A DNA stretch of 64,000 nt from Podospora pseudoanserina (taxonomy: Eukaryota > Ascomycota > Sordariomycetes > Sordariales > Podosporaceae): assembly GCF_035222485.1 (NCBI RefSeq), contig NC_085922.1:3960082-4024081 (forward strand). Reading direction: 5' to 3'. Both the position numbers and the translations under genes were made by a program. This document shows, piece after piece, positions 1-10,939 of the stretch. Every line of letters begins with the position of its first letter. Position 1 is the first letter of the stretch. The notes under the pieces were generated by a model. That model had not been told where the DNA came from and did not search any database. It saw only the letters and a program-made list of their open reading frames with translations.

Positions 1-1757
1 ATTCTTCTTGCTGGCTTTCTCATCACCCTGTCTTTCAGCTTCACCCAAGTCCCGTGAGTGCCCCAGCTCTGATGATCAAGTTCCCGGTGAAGCTAAGTGA
101 GTGGGCGAAATCACGTTGGCAGAATCCTCTATGCCTTCCACCTCATGCAATGCGATCACTACTACTCCACTCACCCACCCTACACCGGCCCCGGTGACCG
201 CTGCAACATAGACGAGATCGCCGCCGGCATGGCCACGCAGTTTTCCATCTTGGGAATGTCTACCACGTTCTGCGGAACCATCAACTTGTTTGTTGCTGGC
301 TGGACAGCCAAAAAAATTGGCCCAAAGTATGCCTTGATGATTCAGACCCTGGTCCCTGGCATACGAGTGTCGACGCAGATTCTGGGGCTCATGGCTGGAG
401 GAGCAAAGGGAATGTTGATGATCCAGTGCACGCAGATTATCACGGTCATTGGCGGACCTGCTGGGTATCTGTTGATTGTAAACATCATCGCTGGCGAAGT
501 GGTGCCCCCACTGAGAAGGACAGCCGTGTTTGGCATGCTGCAGGGCTGTATCATGCTTGGCCAAGGCCTGGGTTACTTGAGCGAGTTACCTTTACTCAGT
601 TGTATTCTCCATGACGCTAACTGTGTGACTTAGCCGGCGGCATGATGGGTGATATTTGGGGCATCAGCCGGCCTTTCGAAGTAGCCTTTTGCGCGTTTCT
701 TTTGTCAACGCTTTATGTGGCTATGGTGGTGCCATACATTGATGCAAGCACCATCAGCAGTGCAAAGAAAGCTCGAGGCCAGGGCATCTCCCAGTTGTTT
801 ACACCCCTGAGAGTGTTGCTGCCACAGCGAATCTTGTCTCGGAACGGGACCGTGACGAAACATTACGGACTGATGGTTCTTTGCGCCGGCATCTTTCTCG
901 GTGTGGTATGCCTGCTCCCGTCTCCTTCTGTGGGTGTTTCTAAGACTGACAAAACGACAACAGCTGGCAACAGGATATGCGCCGCTGCTTATGCAGCTCT
1001 ATGCCACAGCCAAGTTTGACTTCAAACAGACCGAGAATGGCTGGTTGACGTCAGGTTTTGCCTTTATGCGCGGTATGTTTTTAATATTTGCTTTCCCCCG
1101 CATCATCAACAGGGGACGATGTTGGTACATGACACGGCATCCAGAGGCGCAACAGCACCATGACCACGGCAATGGCCATGAAGAAACGGCTCACCTGGCA
1201 ACCAACCCAGAAGAGTTTGAAGCACCTATCGGATCTTTTGCCGAGCAAGAGCCAGTGGACGCGGAGCCGGTCAAGGAGGATGAGGGGACCGAATTCGACC
1301 TGTATTTCTTGCGAATCAGCCTTGTGGTGGATGGGGTACTGACTATGTGCACGGCCTTTGCAACCGAGAGGTGGCATATATTTCTTGCTGCGTTTCTGCT
1401 CCCGCTGGCATCTGGGTCAGCACCGGCGGCCAAGGGAGTCATGACTGAAATGTGCTCCCCATCTCAACGTGCGGACGCACTAAACGCACTGGGTCTGGTG
1501 GAAAACATTGCTCGGCTGTCAACACAGGGCTTGTTCGGCTTTGTATTTGCGGCTCTGGCTGAGGTCGGGAAGCCGCATCTTACCTTTTTTGTCAATGCTG
1601 TGAGTGTGCCAAAAGTGATCAAGACTGTTGTGGCCCAAGAGCTGATGTGACATAGGCGATTGCCATTCTCGCGTACGGCATGCTGCTGTTTTCCCGCTTC
1701 CCTCCAGAGGGGAGCAAGATCGTCGAAGATGATGCGGATGAAGATGAAAGCTCATAG
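1..1757 (+). CDS. MFS transporter, 5'-partial
   Basis: A polytopic membrane transporter of the major facilitator superfamily whose N-terminus lies outside the window. Proposed exons are 1-53, 123-571, 634-905, 964-1599 and 1656-1757; the intron choices keep one frame for 504 codons, ending in an acidic tail (EDDADEDESS). Alternating hydrophobic segments are visible, with a cytosolic-type loop after the first helices (AKKIGPKYAL) and a hydrophilic His/Glu-rich insert around base 1150-1290 that looks like the central or a late loop. The GDRC...ID segment soon after the first helix resembles fungal proton-coupled drug or metabolite MFS carriers. Substrate cannot be told. Donor 572 (GTTACT) is the weakest junction. 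Confidence 0.8.
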
Positions 1758-2033
1758 GGCTGATGAGGGGTACTCCGCAGAATGGGGGAGGGTGGGGCAA
1801 TGCGTCGTCCTCACCTAGTTTTCGTCCTCATGTGGAGCTATCCATTGTGTGCCTGCAGCTTCCAACCAGCAGCCAACAATTGATCTTCAATTCAAAGAAG
1901 TTCTTCGGCGGTGAGTCAAGTCGGTGCTGCCAGAAGCTGTCCTCGCTGTCTTTTTCTTTATCAACACTTCAGTCTTTCCCACTCTTTCACCATCTCGTCG
2001 TCGACCAACAGTCATTCCATCACAACAATCGAA

Positions 2034-4343
2034 ATGGCAGACCAGAGCAACAATAAGCAGCAAGACGAGACCTGGTTTCTCAAGTCCCAGTGTCCAGTTC
2101 TCCTCCCCCAGCTTGACGCCCTGTGGCTGTCACAGGAGGATTTTTCCACCTATCTCGAACAGACGCTTCAGCGCAACACCAAACCCGACGTCAAGGTCGA
2201 AAACAAGAAGAGCTATGCAGCTGCCGCGGCTCAGCCAACAACAAACGCCTTTATGGATGGCCTTCTAGCCCATATTACCAGCGTCAATGACTTTCACCTG
2301 AGCGACGACAAAATGCTTACCGAGAATGGCGATGTCACCTTCCGGTCTTCAAACAGTGTTCTTGTCGATCTGTTCACCGAGCTCGAGGAAGTCATTGATA
2401 GCAATCGTCTCGACAGCATTCTCACCGCTGCCTGGGCTGAGGACCCCCTCGCCACCCTCAAGATCATCTTCAACGCCCGGTCGATACATCTCGGCAAGAG
2501 CTCGCGCATCTCCTTTTACCGGTGCGCCGGATGGCTGGCTGAGCACCACCCCCTCACCTTGATCAGCAACATCCACTTGCTCAGCAGCCCCGTGATTCCA
2601 AAGCCGACGTCGGCCAAGAAGCAAGAGAGCGAAGCGTTCGAAGAGGATCTCGTCATGGTGGAAGCCGAAACGACAGGAGAGGACGCCCCCGGCCTTGATG
2701 TCGTCACCGGCATGTCTCATGGCTATTGGAAGGATCTTTTGAACCTCCTCGCTCTTGCCGCCAACGGAAAGCTCAACGTCCTCGCCAGTCCCCGCGACGT
2801 TCTCAATATCCAGTGCGAAACGAAACCATCGGTGCGATACGACCAGGAAATGGCCAAAGAACAGCGCGCCAAAACCCGCGATGCCCGCCACCATCAAGCC
2901 TGTACACTCTTGCAATCGGATGCCATGTACCGCGCACTTCACTTGACTGTCTCGCGTCTCTTTGCCGAGCAGCTCAAGAAGGACATCGCCCTCCTGAGAG
3001 ACGGCGACAACAAGGCCAAGAAGCAAATCTCGCTCTGCAGCAAGTGGGCTCCGTCAACAGACCGCTTTCATGACAAGCACACGTTTGTCGTCTCGACCAT
3101 CGCTGAGCTGATGTATCCTGCACCCATGTTTAGCTCTGACATTGCGGGCAATCGTGAGCTGTACCTTCGTCATGCACGTGAGGCCTATCGAAAGGATATC
3201 TCCGCCCTCCGCAAGCACTTGGACATTGTCGAACGCAAGCTGTCGGCCAAAACCCTCGACAAGATAAAGTACGACCGCGTCCCGTCTGTGGCCATGAACA
3301 ATTACACCCCAATATTTGCAGCCAAGGACGAGACTCGATTCATGAAGTACCTCGACGACGTTTCAACTGGCAAGACCCAGATCAGTGGTGCCACCCTCCT
3401 TCCCAGCACTCTCATCAAGGCCGCACGTGAGGCATCAGACCGTTCAACATACTCATTCGGCTCGCAAACGAAGAAGAAGCGGACGCTCAAGGAAATGAAG
3501 GCTGATGTCGTGGGTGCTGCCACCTCCAAGGTGATTGACGGCCAGTGGAAGACACTTGTCCAGCGCATCAAAGACTCTGGCACTCTGGAATCCTGCATCG
3601 CCGTGTGCGATGTTTCTGGGAGCATGAGCAGTCCTGTCTTCCAAGATGGCACCACCCCCATGGACAGTTCCATTGGCCTTTCGCTCTTGGTGGCTGAAGT
3701 CACCAAGCCTCCGTTTGGTGGAGCTTTCATCACCTTCTCCACAGATCCCAAAGTTGAGAAGGTTGACCTCAGTGAGGGTCTGGGTGAGAAATACAACAAG
3801 ATGGTAAGGGCGGACTGGGGCGCCAGCACAGACTTCTGTGCCGTCTTCAGCCGTCTGATCCTGCCCATGGCCATCAAGAATGCTGTCAAGCCTGAGGACA
3901 TGGTCAAGCGAGTGTTTGTCTTTAGCGACATGCACTTCAACTCGGCTCAGTACGGTGCCGGTCAGTGGTCTTCGAGCTTCGAGCGGATTCAACAGGATTT
4001 CAAGGATGCGGGCTATGAGATGCCCGAGCTGGTGTTTTGGAACCTGGCCGGGGGTCGAGGTGGATATTCCGGCTCATATGACATCGCCCCCAAGCCCGTG
4101 GCCGCTGATCAAGTTGGCACAGCTCTTGTCAGCGGGTACTCTCAGGGTATGCTCAAGGTTTTCCTAGGTGGTGCTGGGTTTGACGAAATCAAGGAAGAGG
4201 ATGAGGAGATGGCCGTGGTTGTGACCAAGGACGGGGAGGAGGTCACGGTAGAGCCAGAGGCGAAGCGTAGGAAAGATCCATACGACCAGGTCAAGCAGGC
4301 CATTTCCCACAAGGCGTACGGCGGGTTGGTTGTGTTGGATTAG
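2034..4343 (+). CDS. DUF2828 protein with vWA-like domain
   Basis: A 769-residue intronless protein of the DUF2828 family, found in fungi and plants and without assigned biochemistry. The C-terminal half carries a von Willebrand A-like fold: the metal-ion site DVSGS is at residues 526-530, followed by a distal Thr/Asp region (ADWGASTDF) and FVFSDMHF. The N-terminal half is helical and is where DUF2828 members resemble TROVE/Ro60-type RNA-binding repeats, though I cannot show this from sequence alone. The start at 2034 was chosen because its context (cgaaATGGC) is good and the upstream in-frame extension to 1911 is low-complexity leader-like. No signal peptide, so cytosolic or nuclear. A short acidic stretch precedes a Lys/Arg patch (EAKRRK) near the end. 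Confidence 0.85.
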   Translation: MADQSNNKQQDETWFLKSQCPVLLPQLDALWLSQEDFSTYLEQTLQRNTKPDVKVENKKSYAAAAAQPTTNAFMDGLLAHITSVNDFHLSDDKMLTENGDVTFRSSNSVLVDLFTELEEVIDSNRLDSILTAAWAEDPLATLKIIFNARSIHLGKSSRISFYRCAGWLAEHHPLTLISNIHLLSSPVIPKPTSAKKQESEAFEEDLVMVEAETTGEDAPGLDVVTGMSHGYWKDLLNLLALAANGKLNVLASPRDVLNIQCETKPSVRYDQEMAKEQRAKTRDARHHQACTLLQSDAMYRALHLTVSRLFAEQLKKDIALLRDGDNKAKKQISLCSKWAPSTDRFHDKHTFVVSTIAELMYPAPMFSSDIAGNRELYLRHAREAYRKDISALRKHLDIVERKLSAKTLDKIKYDRVPSVAMNNYTPIFAAKDETRFMKYLDDVSTGKTQISGATLLPSTLIKAAREASDRSTYSFGSQTKKKRTLKEMKADVVGAATSKVIDGQWKTLVQRIKDSGTLESCIAVCDVSGSMSSPVFQDGTTPMDSSIGLSLLVAEVTKPPFGGAFITFSTDPKVEKVDLSEGLGEKYNKMVRADWGASTDFCAVFSRLILPMAIKNAVKPEDMVKRVFVFSDMHFNSAQYGAGQWSSSFERIQQDFKDAGYEMPELVFWNLAGGRGGYSGSYDIAPKPVAADQVGTALVSGYSQGMLKVFLGGAGFDEIKEEDEEMAVVVTKDGEEVTVEPEAKRRKDPYDQVKQAISHKAYGGLVVLD

Positions 4344-4877
4344 GCGGCCTTTGGGGGGTTTCGTTTTGTAGAATGGTTTGAAGAACAACAATGTTGCAAA
4401 GTAACTAGCAAGCATCGTTCTATTGTAAACAAAAGTTCCGACTGTCATTCATCCGTAACACCCGGAACTCTCTTAGTTTCATCCCAGGACTGTTGGTGGC
4501 TCATGCCCTCTCTGGTGTCTCGCAACAGTCGATAGTGGCGCTGCCTAGCACCAGTACCTTGGTTAAGGTACCCTTTGTCCCTGTTGACGTCTAACAGCGA
4601 AAGCGCCGAGACGCTGCCGACAATCTTTCCTATTGCCGGCGTCGCATTCAACTTGGCAAGTCGGGTAAAGCGGATGATGGCAGGTTCCCGCGATATCATT
4701 AATTGCCCCCACCGATTTATTGTAGATGAATTGGAGACCAATGCGGGGTTGTCTTATACCTCAGGGGTATTTCGAGGTGACGTAGATGCGAGACAGGAGC
4801 ATATAAAGAGTTGGAGAAAGTCTTTTATCTGAGACGCTGGGGCATTGTCCGACCACACAAGATTGATAGACACCATC
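4344..4877. other. Intergenic region
   Basis: Spacer between two + strand genes. It holds the 3' end of the DUF2828 gene and the promoter of the secreted protein at 4878; a TATA-like ATATAAA lies at 4801-4807, about 75 nt before that start. No convincing gene seen. Confidence 0.6.
4801..4807 (+). promoter_or_regulatory. TATA-like element
   Basis: ATATAAA about 75 nt upstream of the secreted protein start at 4878, a spacing common for TATA-containing fungal promoters. Confidence 0.4.
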
Positions 4878-5627
4878 ATGAAGCTCTCCCTCTTCACCGC
4901 GCTCGTTCCGTTGCTGCCTTCCATCTCGGCCATACCTGCTTCGTCTCACCTGTCACCAAGACAGCAAAGGTGCATAGGAGATAGCGAACCTGGCCTGTGG
5001 GTGGTGGAGAATCTCGAGGTGGAATATACTGGCGACGAAGTGCTCCAGCGTGGCAACGCCACGTTCACGCTCACCAACACCAACACTGAAGTTACCGACA
5101 CCCTGCGTTGCTCCCTACGAGCCAACTACATTTGTGAATTTTATGGGATCCCGTCTGATCCGAACCTCGATATCTGGTTGCAGCTCAACCTGAACGTTGC
5201 AAGCTTCACCCTGAACAAGACCCTTCCTGATTGCCTAGGGCCTGAGTGGGGGTATGTCTTGACCAATGATTGGGGGCGCACAAGACACGAATGCTAACAT
5301 CAGAGCAGCGACGCTTGGATTGTAGGACAAACCGAACTGTACCTTGAATGCCCACAGGAGTGGACCGACAAGATGGTCTGCCAAGACGATGGGATCAAGG
5401 GTGTCGCAGACGGAGATGTGGTGCTGCCCGAAGGCTGGCCGAACGGTCAAGAGGATGAGAAGAGAGAAGTGGCTGCCGAGAACAGACAGGACGGGGTTGA
5501 TCAGGTTGTTCGCAAACAAATTTCTGGAGGAGGAAGCCAGGCCGAGCATGCACAGCCCCATCAGCAGACGGAGCGCAGAAAGACCAGACCTGTTCAGCCC
5601 GTCGGTGAAGAGGAGGCTGAGGCTTAG
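4878..5627 (+). CDS. Secreted protein, function unknown
   Basis: A 230-residue secreted protein of unknown function. Exons 4878-5251 and 5309-5627 join in frame (donor GTATGT, branch GCTAAC, acceptor AGCAG). Residues 1-18 form a signal peptide (MKLSLFTALVPLLPSISA). The mature part starts with a short pro-like stretch, then a domain with paired cysteines (RCIG, LRCSL, YICEF, PDCLG) and several N-glycosylation sites (NAT, NKT). The second exon begins with a short beta-like segment plus two Cys (LYLEC, MVCQD) and ends in a Gln/Glu-rich polar tail. The pattern, including a phase-2 intron after a Trp/Cys-containing strand, resembles one module of the multi-module secreted protein at 58355-59975. 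No catalytic motif is visible. Confidence 0.7.
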
Positions 5628-6197
5628 ACTTGCGATGCCAGAAGACTGCGATGCTGTCAGGCAGAGGGTTGATACCTACCTTAAGTCACTTTGAATGAGA
5701 AGTTCATGCGCATTGCATTTGATGACAACTGATGAATTCCACTCAAGCATTTGCTCAATAAGTGTGTAGATGACAGAACCTCCGATTATGAGAGAAGGAC
5801 GCTTATAACTGCCCTGCAGCTGGATAAATTCTAGACAGGAAACTGGAAAACGGATTGCTTGTGAAGAGGTAGGCTGTGCCACACACGTCAACCTGACAAG
5901 TCAGGCCTGGATGCGTCTCGACTTCTTGGCCAGACCAATAGTTCCTTCTTGGCACCTAAAGGGACAGGAATGGCGTCGTCAATAGACCTGGCGGCACACC
6001 AGACATTGGCTGTTTATCAATATGTGGCGTTGACAAGATGGAAAATGTCTGAGGCGGAGCAGATTGCACAACCAGACTCAAGAGGATATTAAGCTGATGC
6101 TTTTCGCTCATCACAGGTCGAAGTCGGCCCATGACAGTCTGGTCCTAACACAGATCGCGCTCTGGCCAAGAGAAGGGAATCTAGCTAGTCTGACACC
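5628..6197. other. Intergenic region
   Basis: Spacer between two + strand secretory genes. Several short open frames, none with a recognisable domain. Nothing else seen. Confidence 0.5.
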
Positions 6198-7466
6198 ATG
6201 TTTCCAGGCGAATCGTTTCTTCTCCTCTGCTCTTTATCTCTGGCTTTCGCTGGGGTAACTGAGTCCTCCCAACAGCGAGGGTATGTGTCCAAAACCTGTT
6301 TAGCAAGTGTTTCAAAACAAGAACTAGGTAACTAACCGGCAAATAGGAGCCTCGAGAGACGCCTCTTCCCTGTGAGAACCTACACAACAAATCCCCAAAT
6401 ACCGCGCCCTCTCAGTTTGTCACTTTTGAGACCTCTTACCCCCACAGTTGAGCAGTACCCATCAAGGACAATTTTTATCAAGAATAATCTCGAGCTTTGG
6501 AGTCTTTTTACATGCCAACTAGAGTCTACTCTTAAAACGTATGTCATGGGGGAGCCCAATTACTGCTTGTCAAAATTTCAAGTAGTTGTACCACGTTCAA
6601 CTCCCGAAGAGATTGAGCTCGTTGAATACTTCGACTACAGATACACTCCAGCCATCGATAACCTCATACAAAAGGGTCTCTTTCCAAAGCCACTTTCACC
6701 CTACCTAAAGCAAGGCCCACTAGCACTCCTGGCCGTACTATCTCTCCCCAAAGACGATCTTTTTAGAATCGGGTACCTGATAGCGAACGACACGGACACG
6801 TGCAAGAATATGGAATGTCAGAATGGCCTGTTCAATCCACTGACTTCAACCTCGCTGAGACCCATCCCGACGCCCATGAAGCAGCACATCAGCAGGATCG
6901 ATGCCTGGAGCAGAAGTAAAGCAACCGCAACCGCAACAAGCACGAAACAGACCTCGGTAGCTGTCAGCGCTCAACCTACGCGTGCACCCACACCTATCAT
7001 CATAACTACTAGCTCAACCGTCGTCACCACCAACCTCCAGGGCTACACAACTCTCAACCGCGTAACGAAAACAGGAACCCAAACTATAACCCCTTCATCA
7101 CCAACACCCACCCCAGACCCAGTCAGTACATACATACTGCAAGAACAAGACAAAGCGGACATCGTCGAGGCATTCTCCTCCGCCATGCCACGTCTCTTTG
7201 ATCGACTTCTAGCACCAATTCCTTCCGTAACGGCGACAATGAAAACAAAAGAGATTCCAGCTTCGAAGTTGGAAAGAAAAATAGTAGTGACGTCGATACC
7301 CGGGCCTTGGATCGGGGGGGGCAACATTACTGTGTGGTTTTATGAGGCTAATTTGACTTCTGTTGGTGATAAGGAAGAGAAGGGAAATGGGACGGCAGGG
7401 AATTTGGCCGGGCAAGATGTGTGGGGTTGGTTAGTGGTAGTGATTGGGATGATGGTCTTGCTTTGA
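6198..7466 (+). CDS. GPI-anchored-type surface protein, unknown
   Basis: A 400-residue predicted cell-surface protein of unknown function. I added a first exon, 6198-6280, because it starts with accATG and encodes a clear signal peptide (MFPGESFLLLCSLSLAFAG); it joins at GTATGT to exon 6347-7466 in frame, with branch ACTAAC and acceptor ATAG. The N-terminal 170 residues have four Cys (TCQLE, YCLSK, DTCKN, MECQN) and may fold as a small domain. Residues about 195-260 are a Thr/Ser/Pro-rich linker suited to O-glycosylation. The C-terminus is a short hydrophobic segment (WGWLVVVIGMMVLL) with no positively charged tail after a Gly/Asn/Ala stretch, the layout of a GPI-attachment signal. Without the added exon the protein would lack a secretion signal. 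Confidence 0.7.
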
Positions 7467-9032
7467 CATGGAGGGGACGGTCCACATCCAATTTCTTCTT
7501 CACCGGCAAAGTAGGTAGTTATACTAAGGTAGGTAGTTAACACTGAATTACAGAGATATCTTTGCTTGAAAAGAGAGTCTTTTCGGGGCTACTTCTCAAC
7601 GTAAGTCCAATTTATCAATAACTGAAAGATCAGGGAATTTCGTGACCGGCTCTCTCAGGGCTTTTCAGCTCGTCATCATGCCCTGAAATTCAGTATCAGA
7701 TGCAGCTTTTCTACCCGTTATGCAACCCAGGGTTTCAGTATACCTAAGGTAACGGGCCGACTGAGTCCACCCAGACCGCAGCCTCTTGGGTTACATGAAT
7801 CCACCATGATGGATTCTCGAAACACAATACCCAAGGTAGGTACGGTATCGGGGCAAGTGTTCTAGATATCAGATTTTTCAATTAGGTACCTACTCGGAAA
7901 TGTTAAACGAATGACGTAGTTACTTTATTGCTGGGTTGTATGGAACGTATCAGGTAAAACCTGTCAAGAGTCTAAAGATGTGGTTCTCGCTGTTCAATGA
8001 AGCCATGGCGCCACGTCATAGTCAAACTACGGAGATAATGATGATTGAAATATGCCTTTTAGATAATTCAAGCGACGTGTTCGGTACCTACCTTATCTAA
8101 GGAGCTCATGATACCAGCCTAGGTGGCCAGCTCGAGTCGACTTGCCAACTAGACCTATTGGCGGAAACCCCTCACCCTCCAAACCTCTTCAAGCCATGGT
8201 GATCCTTTCCATTTGCTTCGGAGAGCCGACTGAAATAACCCCAAGTGAAAATTGGGCGGGAACACAGACTGAACTCACTGTTGATGTAGGCTACCATGCC
8301 GAAGCCCAATCCTACTTTTATCTAACGAGCCTAGGTAAGTATAGGTATACCAGAGAAAGACAACGCTGTGCCATGCCCCGGATCAAGGACACTAGAACCA
8401 CCAGGCAAAGCCTGCTTCACTACCGACCCTCTCGGGCGCTTCTTGGCCCAATGGCAACGAGGATCAACGGCCTTTTGTCGGTGCCATGACGGTGCATGGT
8501 CAACCTTAGCATGACGTGCAGCTTGCACGTGTTGACAATTCCCAGCCAGATTCGGTCCGTTTGACTGCGGGCATGCTCCCCAGACCAGCAACTCCGGCCG
8601 CAGACTGCAGTGCAATGGCCCGGCACTACTAACCGAGGTGCGCCGTGCCAAGTGCCCTTCTCCACAGACGGGGTTTGTTGTGGTCGCGGGGCCCCGGATT
8701 GTGGCGCCCACGGGAGTGATCTGGTGTAACGGTGAAAAGGCGTTGACGATCCTGGGGAAATTCGCCCTGGAAGACGCACTGAAACGCAACATCGCAAGGC
8801 TTTCGCGAGCCAGGTGGTGGCCTACCTCGGCAGCATAGTTTTTTTTTGAAGGGCCGAGCAGACGCCGACAATGTCACCTCCAAAGATGAAGGCTTGGTAG
8901 GTTGCCGTGGTCGTCGCCATCAAGCAAAAATCTACCTATTTAGGTCCCGGACCCTCGCTGCCATGATGCTCCAAAACACCACCAGCCAGCCTCATCGCCT
9001 CCGAAGAGCCCATCCAGTAACGACTAGCCAAA
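7467..9032. other. Intergenic region with TAGGTAGG motifs
   Basis: About 1.6 kb without a supported gene. It contains at least four copies of a GGTAGGTA/TACCTACC motif (7511-7518, 7529-7537, 7835-7842, around 8081-8092) and related CCTAGGT variants, part of a dispersed set in this window. The last part is the promoter of the AA13 gene. Confidence 0.5.
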
Positions 9033-10243
9033 ATGAAGCTGTCATCGACCTTTTCCGTCCTCACGGTGGCCACTTTGGTTCACGGCCATGGTTACCTGAC
9101 CATCCCGTCCAGTCGGACACGTCTTGGCTCCGAGGTAAGAGCTGCAAGCTGCGAGTTTACTGGAACCTCAGTACTGACACATGAACCCAACAGGCTGGCC
9201 TTGACTCCTGCCCCGAGTGCTCCATTCTCGAGCCTGTCTCGGCCTGGCCCGATCTTGACGTTGCTCCTGTTGGCCGCAGTGGACCCTGTGGTTACAACGC
9301 CCGCGTGAGCATCGACTACAACCAGCCTCGCGCTGGGCTGTGGGGCAACTCTCCCGTCGCCCGCTACTCTCCTGGCCAGACCATCGACGTTCAGTGGTGC
9401 GTCGACAACAATGGTGACCACGGTGGCATGTTCGCCTACCGTATCTGCCAGGATCAGGCGCTCGTCAAGAAGTTCCTCACACCTGGCTATCTCCCCACCG
9501 ACGAGGAGAAGCAGGCCGCCGAGGACTGCTTTGAGAGGGGCACCCTTCCCTGCACCGACGTCTCGGGCCAGAACTGCGGCTTCAGCCCTGACTGCTCCCC
9601 CGGTCAGCCGTGTTGGCGCAACGACTGGTTCACCTGCAATGCTTTCAATGCCGGTGACCGTCGCGCCTGTCAGGGCGTTGACAATGCTCCCCGCGGGTCT
9701 TGCTACACCTCGATTGCCGGAGGTTTCCCCGTCACCAAGAAGATCAAGCTCCCCAACATCAACGTCGGTCACACCCTCCTGAGCTTTAAGTGGAACTCGT
9801 TCCAGACCGGTCAGATCTACCTGTCCTGCGCAGATATTGCCATCGGCGAGGGCAGCGGCACCGTCGACCCGCCTGCTTCGACCACCTTCTCGACTGTCGT
9901 CACCCCCGGTGCCTCGTGTGCTGCCGCCCCGTCGGTGCCTGTCGTCTTCAACGAGAAGGCCACCACTGCCTATGGCCAGAACATCAAGGTTGTTGGCTCC
10001 ATCGCCGCGCTCGGCAGTTGGAACCCGGCCAACGCTATACCCCTCTCTGCTGCCGGTTACACCAACTCCAACCCCGTCTGGTCCACCACCCTCAACCTGG
10101 CTCCTGGCACTTCCTTCACCTACAAGTTCATCAGGGTGGACAGCAACGGCGCTGTGACCTGGGAGAGCGATCCCAACAGGTCCTACACCGTTCCTGCTGC
10201 CTGCCAGGGCCAGAGCGTGGCTGTCGATTCCACCTGGCGCTAA
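9033..10243 (+). CDS. Starch-active LPMO, AA13 with CBM20
   Basis: A 383-residue secreted copper lytic polysaccharide monooxygenase of CAZy family AA13, which oxidatively cleaves alpha-1,4 bonds in starch. Exons 9033-9134 and 9194-10243. Residues 1-18 are the signal peptide, leaving the essential N-terminal His ([12 protein letters not shown]) of the copper histidine brace; the second His is residue 110 in NNGDHGGMF. Family-typical segments follow: [41 protein letters not shown] Ser/Thr/Pro linker of about 30 residues leads to a C-terminal CBM20 starch-binding module (about 282-383) with [13 protein letters not shown] and a WESDPNR site. All parts look intact. The mannanase gene follows on the same strand 696 bp downstream. 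Confidence 0.95.
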
Positions 10244-10939
10244 ATTGTGATTGATGGATGAATGGGAGTCGGGCGGCATCGGGCGTTCGGATTGCATGGG
10301 GGAATAAAAGGGGTCACGAAGGAGGTCACATTACATCGGGCAGTGCATCTTTTATCTGTCTCCAACACTTTATACTGTACATATTTGTTCTCTTCTCTTC
10401 ATGTTCATCATTTCTATGCAAGGTTCGCGATGGAGCTAGGGAATCATGGAGTGGCAACCCGACGTTACATTTCGATCTCCGCCATGTGCACATGCTCTGA
10501 TGATGATCGCATCCCCGTCTCCATTTCATCACCCCAAGGCTGAATATGGATCCAGATCGTCGGAAGGAAGCTCTCAAAATGGGAGGGCGGCCCATTGCTT
10601 TCCGACCCTGCGTGTTCCCGGTGGCGATTGGCGAACAGCATCCAGGCGTGGTCTCGTCGAGCTCCTATGGCACTGATAAACCCGGAAACCGTCCCGGGAA
10701 AATCCACGCGTCCATCACCCCGACCTCTCGGGCCGGACAAGAGTGCAGGAAACGGCGTTGCCAAGACGCGCCAAGCACACGAAACCCCTGAAGGGCGGCT
10801 CATCGACTTCCGCATCGTGAATATGGCAATCAGCTATGTGCTGGGAACTAAACAAAGATAAATACCATCATGGCCTTGTGCTTTTGGTTCGGCCTCTGGA
10901 AGGGGCAAGCTGCTTCATCACAGTCTTCCAGTCACCATT
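10244..10939. other. Intergenic region
   Basis: Spacer between the AA13 and GH5 genes, holding the AA13 3' UTR and the mannanase promoter. Short overlapping open frames only; no gene supported. Confidence 0.5.

Noticed and set aside
9092-10297. 401-codon open frame antisense to the AA13 gene
   Set aside because: It is the shadow of a GC-biased coding sequence on the other strand; Gly/Ala/Val-rich with no domain.
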